Counted from the first letter of the stretch, positions 17,844-28,576 are shown. The stretch is 64,000 bases of DNA from Pseudomonas sp. SJZ079 (GCF_007993865.1 NZ_VIUH01000011.1:87093-151092), one strand, 5' to 3'. Translations and numbers: made by a program. The notes: generated by a model from the letters alone, not told the origin.

Positions 17844-19766
17844 ATGCCCACTATCACTCTTCCCGACGGCAGTCAGCGTTCATTCGATCACCCGGTATCC
17901 GTTGCCGAGGTGGCGCAATCCATTGGTGCGGGCCTGGCCAAGGCCACGCTGGCCGGTAGGGTCAATGGCCGGTTGGTCGATGCCAGCGATCTAATCGACA
18001 GCGATGCGACCCTGCAAATCATCACGCCGAAAGATCAAGAGGGGCTGGAGATTATCCGTCACTCCTGTGCGCACCTGATCGGCCATGCAGTCAAGCAACT
18101 GTTTCCGACCGCCAAGATGGTGATCGGGCCGGTGATCGAGGGAGGCTTCTATTACGACATCGCCTCCGAGCGTCCTTTCACCCTGGAGGATGTCGCTGCG
18201 ATCGAGCAGCGCATGCAGCAGTTGATCGAGAAGGACTACGATGTCATCAAAAAGGTGACGCCGCGTGCCGAGGTCATCGATGTTTTCCAGTCTCGCGGCG
18301 AAGACTACAAGCTGCGTCTGGTTGAAGACATGCCAGACGAGCAGGCCATGGGTCTGTACTACCACGAAGAGTACGTGGACATGTGCCGTGGTCCGCACGT
18401 GCCGAACACCCGCTTCCTTAAAGCCTTCAAGCTGACCAAGCTATCCGGCGCCTACTGGCGTGGTGATGCCAAGAACGAACAGCTGCAGCGGGTCTATGGC
18501 ACGGCCTGGGCCGATAAGAAGCAATTGGCGGCTTACATTCAGCGTATCGAAGAGGCTGAGAAGCGCGACCATCGCAAGATCGGCAAGCGCCTGGATCTGT
18601 TCCATACCCAGGAAGAAGCACCGGGCATGGTGTTCTGGCACCCGAATGGCTGGACCTTGTATCAGGTGCTTGAGCAGTACATGCGCAAAGTGCAGCATGA
18701 GAACGGCTATTTGGAGATCAAGACGCCGCAGGTGGTCGATCGCTCGCTGTGGGAGAAGTCCGGGCACTGGGCCAACTACGCCGAAAACATGTTCACCACT
18801 GAGTCGGAAAGTCGGGATTACGCGATCAAGCCGATGAACTGCCCTTGTCACGTGCAGGTGTTCAATCAAGGCCTGAAGAGCTACCGCGAACTGCCGATGC
18901 GTCTGGCCGAGTTCGGTGCCTGCCATCGCAATGAGCCGTCTGGAGCACTGCACGGCATCATGCGCGTGCGCGGCTTTACCCAGGACGATGCCCACATCTT
19001 CTGCACCGAAGAGCAGATGCAGGCTGAGTCGGCTGATTTCATCAAGCTGACCCTGGCGGTCTATGCCGATTTCGGCTTTACCGACATTCAGCTCAAACTC
19101 TCGACCCGTCCGGAAAAGCGCGTGGGCTCTGATGAGTTGTGGGACCGCGCCGAGCAGGCGCTGGCCGATGCGCTGGAAAGCGCTGGCCTGTCCTATGATT
19201 TGCAGCCGGGTGAGGGGGCTTTTTACGGTCCGAAGATCGAATTCTCGTTGAAGGATTGTCTGGGGCGTGTCTGGCAGTGTGGTACCCTGCAGCTCGATTT
19301 CAATCTGCCGATCCGTTTGGGTGCAGAGTTCGTCAGCGAGGACAACAGTCGCAAGCATCCGGTGATGTTGCACCGTGCGATTCTCGGTTCCTTCGAGCGG
19401 TTTATCGGTATTTTGATCGAACACTATGAAGGGGCATTTCCGGCTTGGCTGGCGCCTACGCAGGCTGTGGTGATGAATATCACCGATAAACAGGCTGAAT
19501 TTGCTCAAGAAGTCGAAAAAACCCTCAATCAAAGCGGGTTTCGTGCCAAGTCTGACTTGAGAAACGAAAAAATTGGCTTTAAAATCCGCGAGCATACTTT
19601 GCTCAAGGTTCCCTATCTCTTGGTTATCGGAGATCGGGAGGTTGAAATGCAAACTGTCGCCGTGCGTACCCGTGAAGGTGTTGATTTGGGCTCGATGCCC
19701 ATCAGTCAGTTCACCGAGTTCCTCGCACAGGCGGTTTCCCGGCGTGGTCGCCAAGATTCGGAGTAA
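17844..19766 (+). CDS. thrS: Threonyl-tRNA synthetase
   Basis: 640 residues from the ATG at 17844, which follows a strong GGAGAGGAGG; an in-frame start 33 bases earlier is rejected. Order: TGS domain (1-60), editing domain with [12 protein letters not shown], and a class II catalytic core with zinc ligands Cys in MNCPCHVQV and two His downstream, motif 2 [15 protein letters not shown], then an anticodon-binding domain. It charges tRNA-Thr. It heads the operon thrS-infC-rpmI-rplT, the conserved gammaproteobacterial order. Confidence 0.98.
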   Translation: MPTITLPDGSQRSFDHPVSVAEVAQSIGAGLAKATLAGRVNGRLVDASDLIDSDATLQIITPKDQEGLEIIRHSCAHLIGHAVKQLFPTAKMVIGPVIEGGFYYDIASERPFTLEDVAAIEQRMQQLIEKDYDVIKKVTPRAEVIDVFQSRGEDYKLRLVEDMPDEQAMGLYYHEEYVDMCRGPHVPNTRFLKAFKLTKLSGAYWRGDAKNEQLQRVYGTAWADKKQLAAYIQRIEEAEKRDHRKIGKRLDLFHTQEEAPGMVFWHPNGWTLYQVLEQYMRKVQHENGYLEIKTPQVVDRSLWEKSGHWANYAENMFTTESESRDYAIKPMNCPCHVQVFNQGLKSYRELPMRLAEFGACHRNEPSGALHGIMRVRGFTQDDAHIFCTEEQMQAESADFIKLTLAVYADFGFTDIQLKLSTRPEKRVGSDELWDRAEQALADALESAGLSYDLQPGEGAFYGPKIEFSLKDCLGRVWQCGTLQLDFNLPIRLGAEFVSEDNSRKHPVMLHRAILGSFERFIGILIEHYEGAFPAWLAPTQAVVMNITDKQAEFAQEVEKTLNQSGFRAKSDLRNEKIGFKIREHTLLKVPYLLVIGDREVEMQTVAVRTREGVDLGSMPISQFTEFLAQAVSRRGRQDSE

Positions 19767-19768
19767 TA

Positions 19769-20317
19769 ATTATTAAGCGTGAAATGAGACAAGATAAACG
19801 AGCTGCACCTAAAGCGCCGATCAATGAGAATATCTCGGCACGCGAGGTTCGGTTAATTGGCGCTGAAGGCGAGCAAATTGGCATCGTCTCGATTGATGAA
19901 GCGCTTAGAATTGCTGAGGAATCCAAGCTGGATTTGGTGGAGATTTCCGCCGATGCGATTCCCCCGGTTTGCCGGGTCATGGACTACGGCAAGTCGATCT
20001 TCGAAAAGAAGAAGCAGATTGCTGCTGCAAAGAAAAACCAGAAGCAGATCCAGGTTAAAGAAATCAAGTTTCGTCCAGGGACGGAGGAAGGGGATTACCA
20101 GGTAAAACTACGCAACCTGGTACGTTTCCTTAGTGATGGGGACAGGGCCAAGGTTTCATTGCGATTCCGAGGCCGTGAGATGGCGCATCAGGAGCTGGGC
20201 ATGGAGTTGTTGAAGCGGGTTGAAGCTGACCTGCTTGAATACGGCACCGTTGAACAGCATCCAAAGATGGAAGGACGCCAGCTGATCATGGTCATCGCCC
20301 CCAAAAAGAAGAAATAA
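19769..20317 (+). CDS. infC: Translation initiation factor IF-3, non-canonical ATT start
   Basis: The frame extends upstream of the first ATG (19784) through ATT ATT AAG CGT GAA, giving the [11 protein letters not shown] start known for Pseudomonas IF-3. There is no RBS in front of the ATG, but GGAG lies 5 bases before the ATT at 19769 and 8 before the ATT at 19772; either may be used. Rare AUU starts let IF-3 repress its own translation. The protein has the IF-3 N domain ([14 protein letters not shown]), linker and C domain ([32 protein letters not shown]). About 182 residues. Confidence 0.95.
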   Translation: MIKREMRQDKRAAPKAPINENISAREVRLIGAEGEQIGIVSIDEALRIAEESKLDLVEISADAIPPVCRVMDYGKSIFEKKKQIAAAKKNQKQIQVKEIKFRPGTEEGDYQVKLRNLVRFLSDGDRAKVSLRFRGREMAHQELGMELLKRVEADLLEYGTVEQHPKMEGRQLIMVIAPKKKK

Positions 20318-20377
20318 CCACCAGGGCACGGCAGGCCTTGCGGTTATGTTTATCAACTGAATGCGGAGTATCCGAAC

Positions 20378-20572
20378 ATGCCAAAGATGAAAACTAAGAG
20401 TGGTGCAGCGAAGCGTTTTCTGAAGACTGCTTCAGGCTTCAAGCACAAGCACGCTTTCAAGAGCCACATCCTGACCAAAATGTCCACCAAGCGTAAGCGT
20501 CAACTGCGCGGGAGCACCATGGTGCATCCGTCTGACGTGGCAAAGGTGGCGCGCATGCTGCGCGTTCGTTAA
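20378..20572 (+). CDS. rpmI: Ribosomal protein bL35
   Basis: 64 residues, very basic, with the family start [14 protein letters not shown] and [15 protein letters not shown]. It is a large-subunit protein located between infC and rplT as usual, after a GCGGAG site. Confidence 0.98.
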   Translation: MPKMKTKSGAAKRFLKTASGFKHKHAFKSHILTKMSTKRKRQLRGSTMVHPSDVAKVARMLRVR

Positions 20573-20598
20573 TTCGGTCAAGATAGAGGAAGTTACTC

Positions 20599-20955
20599 AT
20601 GGCTCGTGTAAAGCGCGGCGTTATTGCTCGTAAGCGTCACAAAAAAATTCTGAAACTCGCTAAAGGCTACTACGGTGCGCGTTCGCGCGTATTCCGCGTT
20701 GCCAAGCAGGCAGTGATCAAGGCAGGCCAGTACGCCTACCGTGACCGTCGCCAGAAGAAGCGTCAGTTCCGTGCACTGTGGATCGCCCGTATCAATGCTG
20801 GCGCTCGTGTAAATGGCTTGTCCTATAGCCGTTTCATTGCTGGCTTGAAAAAGGCAGCAATCGAGATCGACCGCAAGGTATTGGCTGATCTGGCAGTGAA
20901 CGAAAAAGCGGCGTTTGCTGCGATTGTCGAGAAAGCGAAAGCCGTACTGGCTTAA
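20599..20955 (+). CDS. rplT: Ribosomal protein bL20
   Basis: 118 residues starting [19 protein letters not shown] with [11 protein letters not shown] and [12 protein letters not shown], all bL20 signatures. It binds 23S rRNA early in assembly and in enterobacteria also represses translation of rpmI-rplT. I did not identify the mRNA site here. An intrinsic hairpin follows before pheS. Confidence 0.98.
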   Translation: MARVKRGVIARKRHKKILKLAKGYYGARSRVFRVAKQAVIKAGQYAYRDRRQKKRQFRALWIARINAGARVNGLSYSRFIAGLKKAAIEIDRKVLADLAVNEKAAFAAIVEKAKAVLA

Positions 20956-20967
20956 GTCCCCGACAAT

Positions 20968-20985
20968 CACCGGGCTCGCCCGGTG
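20968..20985 (+). promoter_or_regulatory. Hairpin in the rplT-pheS gap
   Basis: Perfect 8-base arms CACCGGGC and GCCCGGTG around TC, with no T-run. It may pair with or precede the stronger hairpin that follows. Confidence 0.5.
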
Positions 20986-20997
20986 CTAAACGTCACC

Positions 20998-21033
20998 AAT
21001 AGGGGAAGAGCCTTTAAGCTCTTCCCCTATTTC
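20998..21033 (+). terminator. Strong hairpin just before pheS, possible attenuator
   Basis: 14-base arms AATAGGGGAAGAGC and GCTCTTCCCCTATT around CTTTAA, then a short T-run. It ends 17 bases before the pheS ATG. It can partly end the thrS-rplT transcript and set pheST levels. I see no leader peptide with Phe codons. Confidence 0.75.
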
Positions 21034-21050
21034 GTATCTGGAGTCTGTAA

Positions 21051-22067
<1,017 letters not shown>

Positions 22068-22106
22068 AGCCGCACGACCGTAACCGAATTGTTTTAGGAG
22101 AGCAGG

Positions 22107-24485
22107 ATGAAGTTCAGTGAACAGTGGCTGCGTAGCTGGGTAAGCCCTCAGGTATCCCGTGATGAGTTGGTGGCGCGCCTGTCGATGGCGGGTCTCGAGG
22201 TTGATAGCGTCACGCCGGCTGCCGGTGTTTTCAGTGGCATAGTTGTGGGCGAAGTGCTGAGCACTGAGCAGCACCCTGACGCTGATAAGCTGCGCGTGTG
22301 CCAGGTCAGCAATGGCAGCGAAGCGTTTCAGGTCGTGTGCGGCGCGCCGAATGTGCGCCCCGGTCTGAAGATTCCATTCGCGATGATCGGTGCCCAGCTG
22401 CCGGGTGACTTCAACATCAAGAAAGCCAAGCTACGTGGCGTCGAGTCCAATGGCATGCTCTGCTCGGCGTCCGAGTTGCAGATCAGTGAAGACAACGATG
22501 GCCTGATGGAGCTGCCGGATGATGCGCCTGTGGGGCAGGATATCCGCGTCTACCTCGATCTGGATGACGCCAGCATCGAGGTTGATCTGACTCCTAACCG
22601 AGGCGACTGCTTGTCTTTGGCTGGGCTGGCGCGCGAGGTTGGTGCCTTGTACGCTGCTCCAGTCACGCGCCCTGTGGTTGTTGCGGTCGTGGCCAGCCAC
22701 GATGAAGTCCGCCCGGTAGACGTGCTGGCTGCGCAAGCCTGTCCGCGTTATCTCGGTCGGGTAGTGCGCAACGTCGACTTGTCCAAGCCGACACCGTTGT
22801 GGATGGTTGAGCGTCTGCGACGCGCCGATGTCCGCAGTATCGATGCGGCTGTCGACGTGACGAACTACGTCATGCTTGAACTGGGTCAGCCGATGCATGC
22901 GTTTGATCTGGCCGAGATCAATGGTGGTATTCGTGTGCGTATGGCCGAGGACGGCGAAAAGCTCATTCTGCTTGACGGCCAGGAAGTAAGCCTACGCGCT
23001 GATACTTTAGTCATTGCCGATCACCAGCGAGTCCTGGCGATTGCCGGTGTGATGGGCGGTGAGCACAGCGGTGTGAGTGGCAAGACGCGTGACTTGTTCC
23101 TCGAAAGCGCTTTTTTCGACACCATCGCGATTGCCGGCAAGGCTCGCACCTATGGCTTGCACACGGACTCTTCGCACCGTTTCGAGCGTGGCGTCGACTG
23201 GCAGTTGGCTCGTGAGGCAATGGAGCGGGCGACTGGATTGTTGCTGGATATAGTGGGTGGTGAAGCTGGGCCGATCATCGAGGTGGTCAATCAGGAACAG
23301 CTGCCGAATCTGGTGCCGGTCACCTTGCGTGCAGATCGAATCGAACAAATGCTTGGCTTGAAAATAGGCGACGAAGAAATCGTCCGGTTACTGACTGCGC
23401 TGGGATTGGGGATTAGCTCTAGTGGGGAAGGGCAGTGGCAGGTCGAGGTGCCGAGTCACCGTTTCGATATCAGTTTGGAAGTCGATCTGATCGAAGAGCT
23501 GGCGCGTTTGTATGGTTATAACCGCTTGCCAGTACGCTATCCGCAAGCGCGTTTAGCGCCGCAACCGAAGGCCGAAGCCGCTGTTGAACTGCCGGCACTG
23601 CGTCGACTGTTGGTGGCGCGAGGCTACCAGGAAGCGATTACCTACAGCTTCATCGATCCCAAGTTGTTTGAGTTGTTCAGCCCAGGTGTTGAGCCGTTGC
23701 TGTTAGCCAACCCCATTTCTGCCGACATGGCGGCCATGCGTTCATCGCTATGGCCAGGCCTGATCAAGGCGCTTGAGCATAACCTCAATCGCCAGCAGTC
23801 ACGTGTGCGGCTATTCGAAAGCGGTTTGCGCTTTGTTGGTCAGTTGCAAGACTTGCAGCAAGAGCCAATGCTGGCGGGGGTTATCTGCGGCAGCCGTTTG
23901 CCTGAGGGGTGGGCGCATGGTCGCGATAGCGTCGATTTTTATGACGTAAAAGCCGATGTCGAAGCGTTATTGGCCAGTGCTGGGGCTGCGGATAGTTTCA
24001 GTTTTGTGCCGGATGAACATGCGGCTTTGCATCCGGGGCAAACGGCGCGTATTGAGCGTGATGGTCGCTTGGTTGGTTTTCTGGGCGCTCTTCACCCCGA
24101 GCTGGCTAGCGTGCTGGGCCTCGATCAAACGGTGTATATGTTTGAACTGGTCTTGAGTGAAATCGCCGTGGGGCGCATGCCTAAGTTCCATGAGTTGTCG
24201 CGCTTCCCGGAAGTACGTCGCGACTTCGCTTTGTTGGTGGATCGCGAGGTGCCGGGGGCAGCGTTGCTGGCGGCTATCCGTGATGCCGCTGGTGAGTGGC
24301 TGACAGACCTCAGGTTATTTGACGTATATCACGGTAAAGGTATTGATCCGCATAGAAAAAGCCTTGCAGTCGGCTTGACCTGGCAGCATCCATCGCGCAC
24401 TCTTAATGACGATGAGGTGAGTACCACAACGCAGAATATTCTTGCCTCCCTGGAACAAAGGTTCAACGCCACGTTAAGGAAGTAG
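22107..24485 (+). CDS. pheT: Phenylalanyl-tRNA synthetase beta subunit
   Basis: 792 residues, full length. Domains in order: tRNA-binding OB fold (about 40-150; EQHPDADKLRVCQV), B3/B4 editing domain, B5 domain, catalytic-like core, and a C-terminal FDX-ACB domain (SRFPEVRRDFALLVD). Its AGGAGAG site is good. It ends 3 bases before ihfA, so the two are one transcript. Confidence 0.98.
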   Translation: MKFSEQWLRSWVSPQVSRDELVARLSMAGLEVDSVTPAAGVFSGIVVGEVLSTEQHPDADKLRVCQVSNGSEAFQVVCGAPNVRPGLKIPFAMIGAQLPGDFNIKKAKLRGVESNGMLCSASELQISEDNDGLMELPDDAPVGQDIRVYLDLDDASIEVDLTPNRGDCLSLAGLAREVGALYAAPVTRPVVVAVVASHDEVRPVDVLAAQACPRYLGRVVRNVDLSKPTPLWMVERLRRADVRSIDAAVDVTNYVMLELGQPMHAFDLAEINGGIRVRMAEDGEKLILLDGQEVSLRADTLVIADHQRVLAIAGVMGGEHSGVSGKTRDLFLESAFFDTIAIAGKARTYGLHTDSSHRFERGVDWQLAREAMERATGLLLDIVGGEAGPIIEVVNQEQLPNLVPVTLRADRIEQMLGLKIGDEEIVRLLTALGLGISSSGEGQWQVEVPSHRFDISLEVDLIEELARLYGYNRLPVRYPQARLAPQPKAEAAVELPALRRLLVARGYQEAITYSFIDPKLFELFSPGVEPLLLANPISADMAAMRSSLWPGLIKALEHNLNRQQSRVRLFESGLRFVGQLQDLQQEPMLAGVICGSRLPEGWAHGRDSVDFYDVKADVEALLASAGAADSFSFVPDEHAALHPGQTARIERDGRLVGFLGALHPELASVLGLDQTVYMFELVLSEIAVGRMPKFHELSRFPEVRRDFALLVDREVPGAALLAAIRDAAGEWLTDLRLFDVYHGKGIDPHRKSLAVGLTWQHPSRTLNDDEVSTTTQNILASLEQRFNATLRK

Positions 24486-24488
24486 CGT

Positions 24489-24791
24489 ATGACGGCTCTG
24501 ACGAAAGCTGAAATGGCGGAACGTCTGTATGAAGAGCTGGGCCTGAATAAACGGGAAGCCAAGGAATTGGTGGAACTGTTCTTCGAAGAGATCCGCCAAG
24601 CGCTGGAGCTCAACGAACAGGTCAAGCTCTCGGGGTTCGGCAACTTTGATCTGCGCGATAAGCGTCAGCGCCCCGGTCGTAACCCAAAAACAGGAGAGGA
24701 GATTCCTATCACGGCGCGCCGTGTGGTGACTTTCCGTCCAGGCCAGAAACTTAAAGCCAGGGTCGAGGCGTATGCTGGAACCAAGTCATAA
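24489..24791 (+). CDS. ihfA: Integration host factor alpha subunit
   Basis: 100 residues, HU/IHF fold with [56 protein letters not shown], which holds the DNA-intercalating arm with its Pro. IHF bends DNA and takes part in transcription and in transposition of Mu-like phages such as the one next door. Its last 20 bases overlap the MerR-type gene. Confidence 0.97.
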   Translation: MTALTKAEMAERLYEELGLNKREAKELVELFFEEIRQALELNEQVKLSGFGNFDLRDKRQRPGRNPKTGEEIPITARRVVTFRPGQKLKARVEAYAGTKS

Positions 24792-25128
24792 CGACGAATT
24801 ACCTGTCATACCCGGAAAACGGTATTTCACGATCGGTGAGGTCAGTGAACTCTGTGCGGTCAAACCGCACGTCCTGCGTTATTGGGAGCAAGAGTTTCCT
24901 CAACTCAATCCAGTCAAGCGCCGTGGTAACAGACGATATTACCAACGACAGGATGTGTTGATGATTCGTCAGATCCGCGCGCTGCTGTATGACCAAGGCT
25001 TCACCATTGGAGGCGCGCGTCAGCGTCTCTCTGGTGATGAAGCAAGAGATGATACGACTCAGTACAAGCAGCTCATTAGGCAGATGATCACTGAACTGGA
25101 GGATGTTCTGCTGGTGCTTCGTAAGTAA
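24772..25128 (+). CDS. MerR-family regulator downstream of ihfA
   Basis: 118 residues with a MerR winged helix ([40 protein letters not shown]) and a short C-terminal coiled coil; there are no conserved metal-binding cysteines. This gene follows ihfA before tRNA-Pro in Pseudomonas (PA2737-like). The ligand and targets are unknown. Confidence 0.9.
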   Translation: MLEPSHNDELPVIPGKRYFTIGEVSELCAVKPHVLRYWEQEFPQLNPVKRRGNRRYYQRQDVLMIRQIRALLYDQGFTIGGARQRLSGDEARDDTTQYKQLIRQMITELEDVLLVLRK

Positions 25129-25217
25129 CGAGCAGAGTCAAAAAGTTTCCATATTTCAGAAGCTTAATGTATAGTTCGATCCGTTTTCGGTTACTCGGAA
25201 ACGGATTAACGCCTAGT

Positions 25218-25294
25218 CGGGGCGTAGCGCAGTCCGGTAGCGCACTAGCATGGGGTGCTAGGGGTCGAGTGTTCGAATCACTCCGTCCCGACCA
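25218..25294 (+). tRNA. tRNA-Pro (GGG)
   Basis: A 77-base cloverleaf: acceptor CGGGGCG/CGTCCCG, anticodon stem CTAGC/GCTAG with loop ATGGGGT (anticodon GGG), TTCGAAT in the T-loop, encoded CCA. The prophage begins 70 bases downstream but does not use this tRNA as its attachment site. Confidence 0.96.
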
Positions 25295-25306
25295 TATTTG
25301 TCAATG

Positions 25307-25338
25307 AAAAGCCCGGTTCGGAAACGACCGGGCTTTTT
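25307..25338 (+). terminator. Intrinsic terminator after tRNA-Pro
   Basis: Arms AAAAGCCCGGT and ACCGGGCTTTTT with a 9-base loop and a T-run. Confidence 0.93.
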
Positions 25339-25359
25339 CATGCCTGCGGTTTTGGTGCC

Positions 25360-25364
25360 TATAG
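25360..25364. repeat. Prophage target-site duplication, left copy (TATAG)
   Basis: TATAG directly before the phage end TGTAAG; the same five bases follow the other phage end at 60604-60608. Five-base duplications are what Mu-type transposition makes. Confidence 0.9.
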
Positions 25365-25449
25365 TGTAAGCGCGCGTCGGCTTTGGCACTGGCTTACGGG
25401 ATGCTTGGCATAGCCATGAGCGCCAGGCTTCGCGGGATGATTGGCATTG
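25365..25449. repeat. Prophage right end with transposase-binding repeats
   Basis: Terminal TGT, then TTTGGCAC at 25382-25389, and two closely matched copies of GGGATGmTTGGCATwG at 25398-25413 and 25434-25449, all in one orientation. This resembles the R1-R2-R3 array bound by MuA. No gene lies between here and the last phage gene end at 25466. Confidence 0.8.
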
Positions 25450-25465
25450 TAGTTAGGTGCCTTTG

Positions 25466-25738
25466 CTATTTCACCGCATGCAGGTGAATCTCTACCATCG
25501 CATCAATGCGTTCTGGCGTTTCTTCCCCGGTCAGTTCGGCAATTAGCTTCCAGTGCTGATCCAGCTCCTTGCTCACTGCCTCCATGCGGGCAATCATTTT
25601 GGAAGCCGCCGCACGTACGCTCGGATCGGTACTGCGTAGCAAGTCAAAGGACAACGTGGCCATCGACGCCGTCAGGTGGGTAATGCTTCGCGAGGTAAGC
25701 GTAAGCAGTTCAGCGAGCAGGTGTTCCTTGTTTGTCAT
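25466..25738 (-). CDS. Small helical phage protein at the right end
   Basis: 90 residues from MTNKEHLLAELLTL (AAGGA 8 bases upstream). A longer frame starting 51 bases earlier would overlap the preceding small gene. The sequence is all-helical and soluble (HLTASMATLSFDLLRS, MEAVSKELDQHWKLIAELTG). Unknown family. It is the last gene before the phage end, in the position where Mu carries mom and other accessory genes. Confidence 0.6.
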   Translation of the reverse strand: MTNKEHLLAELLTLTSRSITHLTASMATLSFDLLRSTDPSVRAAASKMIARMEAVSKELDQHWKLIAELTGEETPERIDAMVEIHLHAVK

Positions 25739-25761
25739 GTCGGCCGTCCTTGCCGTGAAGA

Positions 25762-25938
25762 TCAGAGCTGGGGTGGTACTGCAAACCACGGGATGACGTA
25801 GCTGAGCACAAGCAGAGTCGCTGTCGAAATTACGAGTGTGCGGGTCAGGGCGATATCCTTTCGCGAGAGTGGCGCCGCTATGCGAAGGGCTTTGTATTGT
25901 TCATCTACAGGCAGTCGAAGGCGCGGGGTGCGCGTCAA
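25762..25938 (-). CDS. Small single-span membrane protein
   Basis: 58 residues with a TTG start that overlaps the previous gene's stop (TTGA). The basic N-terminal half LTRTPRLRLPVDEQYKALRI is followed by one membrane helix (LVISTATLLVLSYVIPWFAV). No recognised family. The coupling with its neighbours and the helix make it credible despite its size. Confidence 0.5.
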   Translation of the reverse strand: MTRTPRLRLPVDEQYKALRIAAPLSRKDIALTRTLVISTATLLVLSYVIPWFAVPPQL

Positions 25939-26099
25939 ATTGCTCGCGGCTCCATCGGCACAACCGGTTCACACTCGGCTGCAGGCTGATGGATGAGCTT
26001 TAGTTCGGAAGCCTGGTTGAAGCCGATATAGGTGCCGATGAGGCCGGCGGCTACGATGGCTGCTGAGGTAAGCAAGATGCGGGGGATGGGGCGAAGCAT
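25935..26099 (-). CDS. Small exported or membrane-anchored protein
   Basis: 54 residues starting MLRPIPRILLTSAAIVAAGL, a basic start and one hydrophobic helix, then a short polar tail with a single Cys. AAGGAG lies 6 bases upstream. It follows the last tail gene after a gap of about 75 bases and is coupled to the 58-residue gene. No recognised family. Confidence 0.55.
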   Translation of the reverse strand: MLRPIPRILLTSAAIVAAGLIGTYIGFNQASELKLIHQPAAECEPVVPMEPRAI

Positions 26100-26173
26100 T
26101 GCAACTCCTTATGCATGATTGCCGTCCTGGCCCAACTAGCTTAACACTGCATTACCGGCACCCTGCAACAGGG

Positions 26174-26884
26174 TCAAGCTAGCTGCTGATAACTCTCAAA
26201 GGTCCTGATGTTCACCCGCACATAGTCGAGGCCGCGAATCTCGATAACGTACAGTTCCGAGGCTGGAAGGGTCAGCACGTAAGGCGCCTCGCCCGTGCCG
26301 TTGACCGCAGTGCCGGCCGGGAGGTCGCATAGCACGCCCCAGCCTTCAGGAATGGTCAGGTCGAATGTCTGGCTGCTGTTAAACGGGTACAGGTCAATGC
26401 TGATATTCAGCGCCCTGTAGTTAATATTCGCGTAACTGAACTCGAACAACAGTGCGGCGGCATTGCTGGCGGGTGAAAAGATGTGGGCGCTTACCTGGTC
26501 CGCGAGCGTTAACTGTTCGGACTCCGAAAACTTCGCGAACCTGCCCAGTGCATGTACATCAGCGAGAAAGCTCGTAATCGATCCGGCGGTCAGGCGCCCG
26601 CTGATCTGAGTGCCGGCGGGCAGGTCAAGCGCGGAGGTACCCTCTTGGGCTCGCTGAACGAGTAGCTCGCCATCGGTATTGCTGAAGACATAGAGCACCT
26701 CCCAGGCTATTTCCGCGCCATGCTCGTCGGTTAGCGCTGCAGTAACGGCATAAAAGCCCCCGCCAAGGTAGCCGACCAAGCCCACCAGTTCAGCGGCAAG
26801 CATGGCATCAATTGTCATCTGGCCGTCTGTGGCCGTGGCCGGCGCCGTCAAGGTTGCCGCCCAGTTGTTGAGGAATAGCTGCAT
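26174..26884 (-). CDS. Distal tail protein / tail fibre-like protein
   Basis: 236 residues, beta-rich, with the segment LFLNNWAATLTAPATATDGQMTID typical of short structural proteins that end the tail operon of B3-like phages. It is likely a tip or receptor-contact component. It has no catalytic motif and is named by position. It starts 10 bases after the large tail gene. Confidence 0.6.
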   Translation of the reverse strand: MQLFLNNWAATLTAPATATDGQMTIDAMLAAELVGLVGYLGGGFYAVTAALTDEHGAEIAWEVLYVFSNTDGELLVQRAQEGTSALDLPAGTQISGRLTAGSITSFLADVHALGRFAKFSESEQLTLADQVSAHIFSPASNAAALLFEFSYANINYRALNISIDLYPFNSSQTFDLTIPEGWGVLCDLPAGTAVNGTGEAPYVLTLPASELYVIEIRGLDYVRVNIRTFESYQQLA

Positions 26885-26893
26885 GGTGACTCC

Positions 26894-28576
26894 TTAGATG
26901 TGGATGGCGGTGACCGAGTCGACGTACAACTCATGCGTGACGGGGTTGTAGCTTCCGGTCAGCGAGAACGGGTCAGACTCGGCGACCGGGTTGTCCCACA
27001 GGGCCTGGCTGGCGATGAACCGGTGCTCCTTACTGAACTGCGAGCCGGTCTGTGGGTTGTACAGGCTGTGCTGGGCCTTGATGAGTTGGTTTCTGACCCG
27101 CCGCAGGCCGTAACTCGCCTGGCTGTACTGCCCGCCGGTGTAGACCGTGAAGTTCGCGGCGCTGCCCCAGGCATAGGGCGTCCACTGGGCGATAAACGAC
27201 TGGTTGGCTGGGCTGGTATAGCTGTAGGCCTGTGCGCCGTTGATCGTGAATGAGTCGGTGCGCGTGCGTCCGTCCGTCCAGACCGGCGCCATGGTTTTGG
27301 CATCGATATGGGCAGGCGACAGCGTGGCCGCGTAGCCACCAGCCGCCTCGAAGAACAGCACCTCCGTTTTGCTGCCGGCGTAATCGCGGCGCAGGCGGCC
27401 CTGGTCCACGGTGCTGCCATTGCGCTTGACCAGCACCTCGTGGGTCTCCGAGGCAGTCGCCGTGCGCTCAACTGAAAAATCTATGCGGCCGTGCGCTTCC
27501 GAAGCGTTCTGCCCTTCGGGAAAGCCCGCTACCAAAGTGCCGCTGGCGCTGACGAAGCTCGGCGCGTCATAGGTCTCGTCGAGCGTCCACAGCAGGTCGG
27601 CGCTCAGCGTGACGATCTGGTCGGCATCGTCGTAGACCAAGTTCAGAATGCGCTCGGATCGGTTGCTGATCGCTGTGCGCGTACCCACCGGCCAGAGGTT
27701 CGGCGTGCCGGGGGGCGGCACAACCAAGTCAACGCCGATCATGCTACCGGTCAGTGTGCGGTCGGCCACGGCATAGCTCATGCCGGCCGCGAGTAGGTAG
27801 CCAATCCGGCCATCCGCGTCACTGGTCTGCGCATTGCCCAGGCAGTCGGCGCGGCTATGCACCACCGAGAGGCTCAGGCCGAAGTCCGGGCCGACGCCGG
27901 TACACTCCAGTTTCAACCAGCCGCAAGCGAAGTCGCGCGTCGTTTCGGCGCCCTTTGCATACAGGGCGATCAGCACTTCACGCCCGTGGCTGGCGATGCT
28001 GGCCGTACGCAGGAGCACTTTTGGCTCGGTGGTGCCGAGCGGCTCGCCGTCTTGCTGCAGGTCGGCCAGGGTGGCTTCGATCTGCACGGGGGCGACCGGC
28101 GCCTGGCCGAGATAGCCGAACGGCACCACGTCGAACTTCAACGTCAGCGCCTCGCCGATATCGATCAAGCTATCGCCGCGCACGTTTGGCACCGCAACCG
28201 GCTTCACCAGCCATCGGTCGCCGGCAGCGTCGATGCACACCCAGCCGCTCATGCGCAGCCCATTCGCCGCCGACCAGTGGTCACGCGCAATGCTCGTATG
28301 CAACAGCGTGTAGTTCTGCCAGGTGCGCCCAAGGGCCGCCTGCTCGGTAGTTTCCTCGGGCGTCAGGCTCAATGGTGCGATGCCCGGCAACCGCAACACA
28401 TGTAAGTCGCCGCCGCCGAAATAATACTCGCCAATGGCGCCGTCCAGGTTGGGCGGGAAAGGTGGTTGATTGATCGGCAACTCTGCGCCGCCCGCATCGC
28501 CCACCCGCAACTTGGTCTGATAGCCAGGGCTGATCAGCAGGCCATGCCACGGAAAGCCCCACAGTGGCTGCGTCAT
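26894..28576 (-). CDS. Tail tip structural protein
   Basis: 560 residues starting MTQPLWGFPWHGLLISPGYQ, rich in beta strands and aromatic residues throughout, with no membrane helices. By position (after the hub-type protein, before the terminal fibre-like protein) it is a virion tip component. I do not recognise a named domain. It overlaps the upstream 110-residue gene by 4 bases (ATGA). Confidence 0.65.
   Translation of the reverse strand: MTQPLWGFPWHGLLISPGYQTKLRVGDAGGAELPINQPPFPPNLDGAIGEYYFGGGDLHVLRLPGIAPLSLTPEETTEQAALGRTWQNYTLLHTSIARDHWSAANGLRMSGWVCIDAAGDRWLVKPVAVPNVRGDSLIDIGEALTLKFDVVPFGYLGQAPVAPVQIEATLADLQQDGEPLGTTEPKVLLRTASIASHGREVLIALYAKGAETTRDFACGWLKLECTGVGPDFGLSLSVVHSRADCLGNAQTSDADGRIGYLLAAGMSYAVADRTLTGSMIGVDLVVPPPGTPNLWPVGTRTAISNRSERILNLVYDDADQIVTLSADLLWTLDETYDAPSFVSASGTLVAGFPEGQNASEAHGRIDFSVERTATASETHEVLVKRNGSTVDQGRLRRDYAGSKTEVLFFEAAGGYAATLSPAHIDAKTMAPVWTDGRTRTDSFTINGAQAYSYTSPANQSFIAQWTPYAWGSAANFTVYTGGQYSQASYGLRRVRNQLIKAQHSLYNPQTGSQFSKEHRFIASQALWDNPVAESDPFSLTGSYNPVTHELYVDSVTAIHI

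Noticed and set aside
18441..19754. 437-codon minus-strand frame inside thrS
   Set aside because: Antisense to a conserved synthetase gene, no RBS and no recognisable protein.
25218..25294. tRNA-Pro as the prophage attachment site
   Set aside because: The phage has a transposase, a 5-bp duplication and ends 70 bases away; no tRNA 3' end copy exists at the other side.
25350..25359. TTTTGGTGCC just outside the phage, similar to the transposase sites
   Set aside because: It lies outside the TATAG duplication, so it is host sequence; the resemblance is likely chance.
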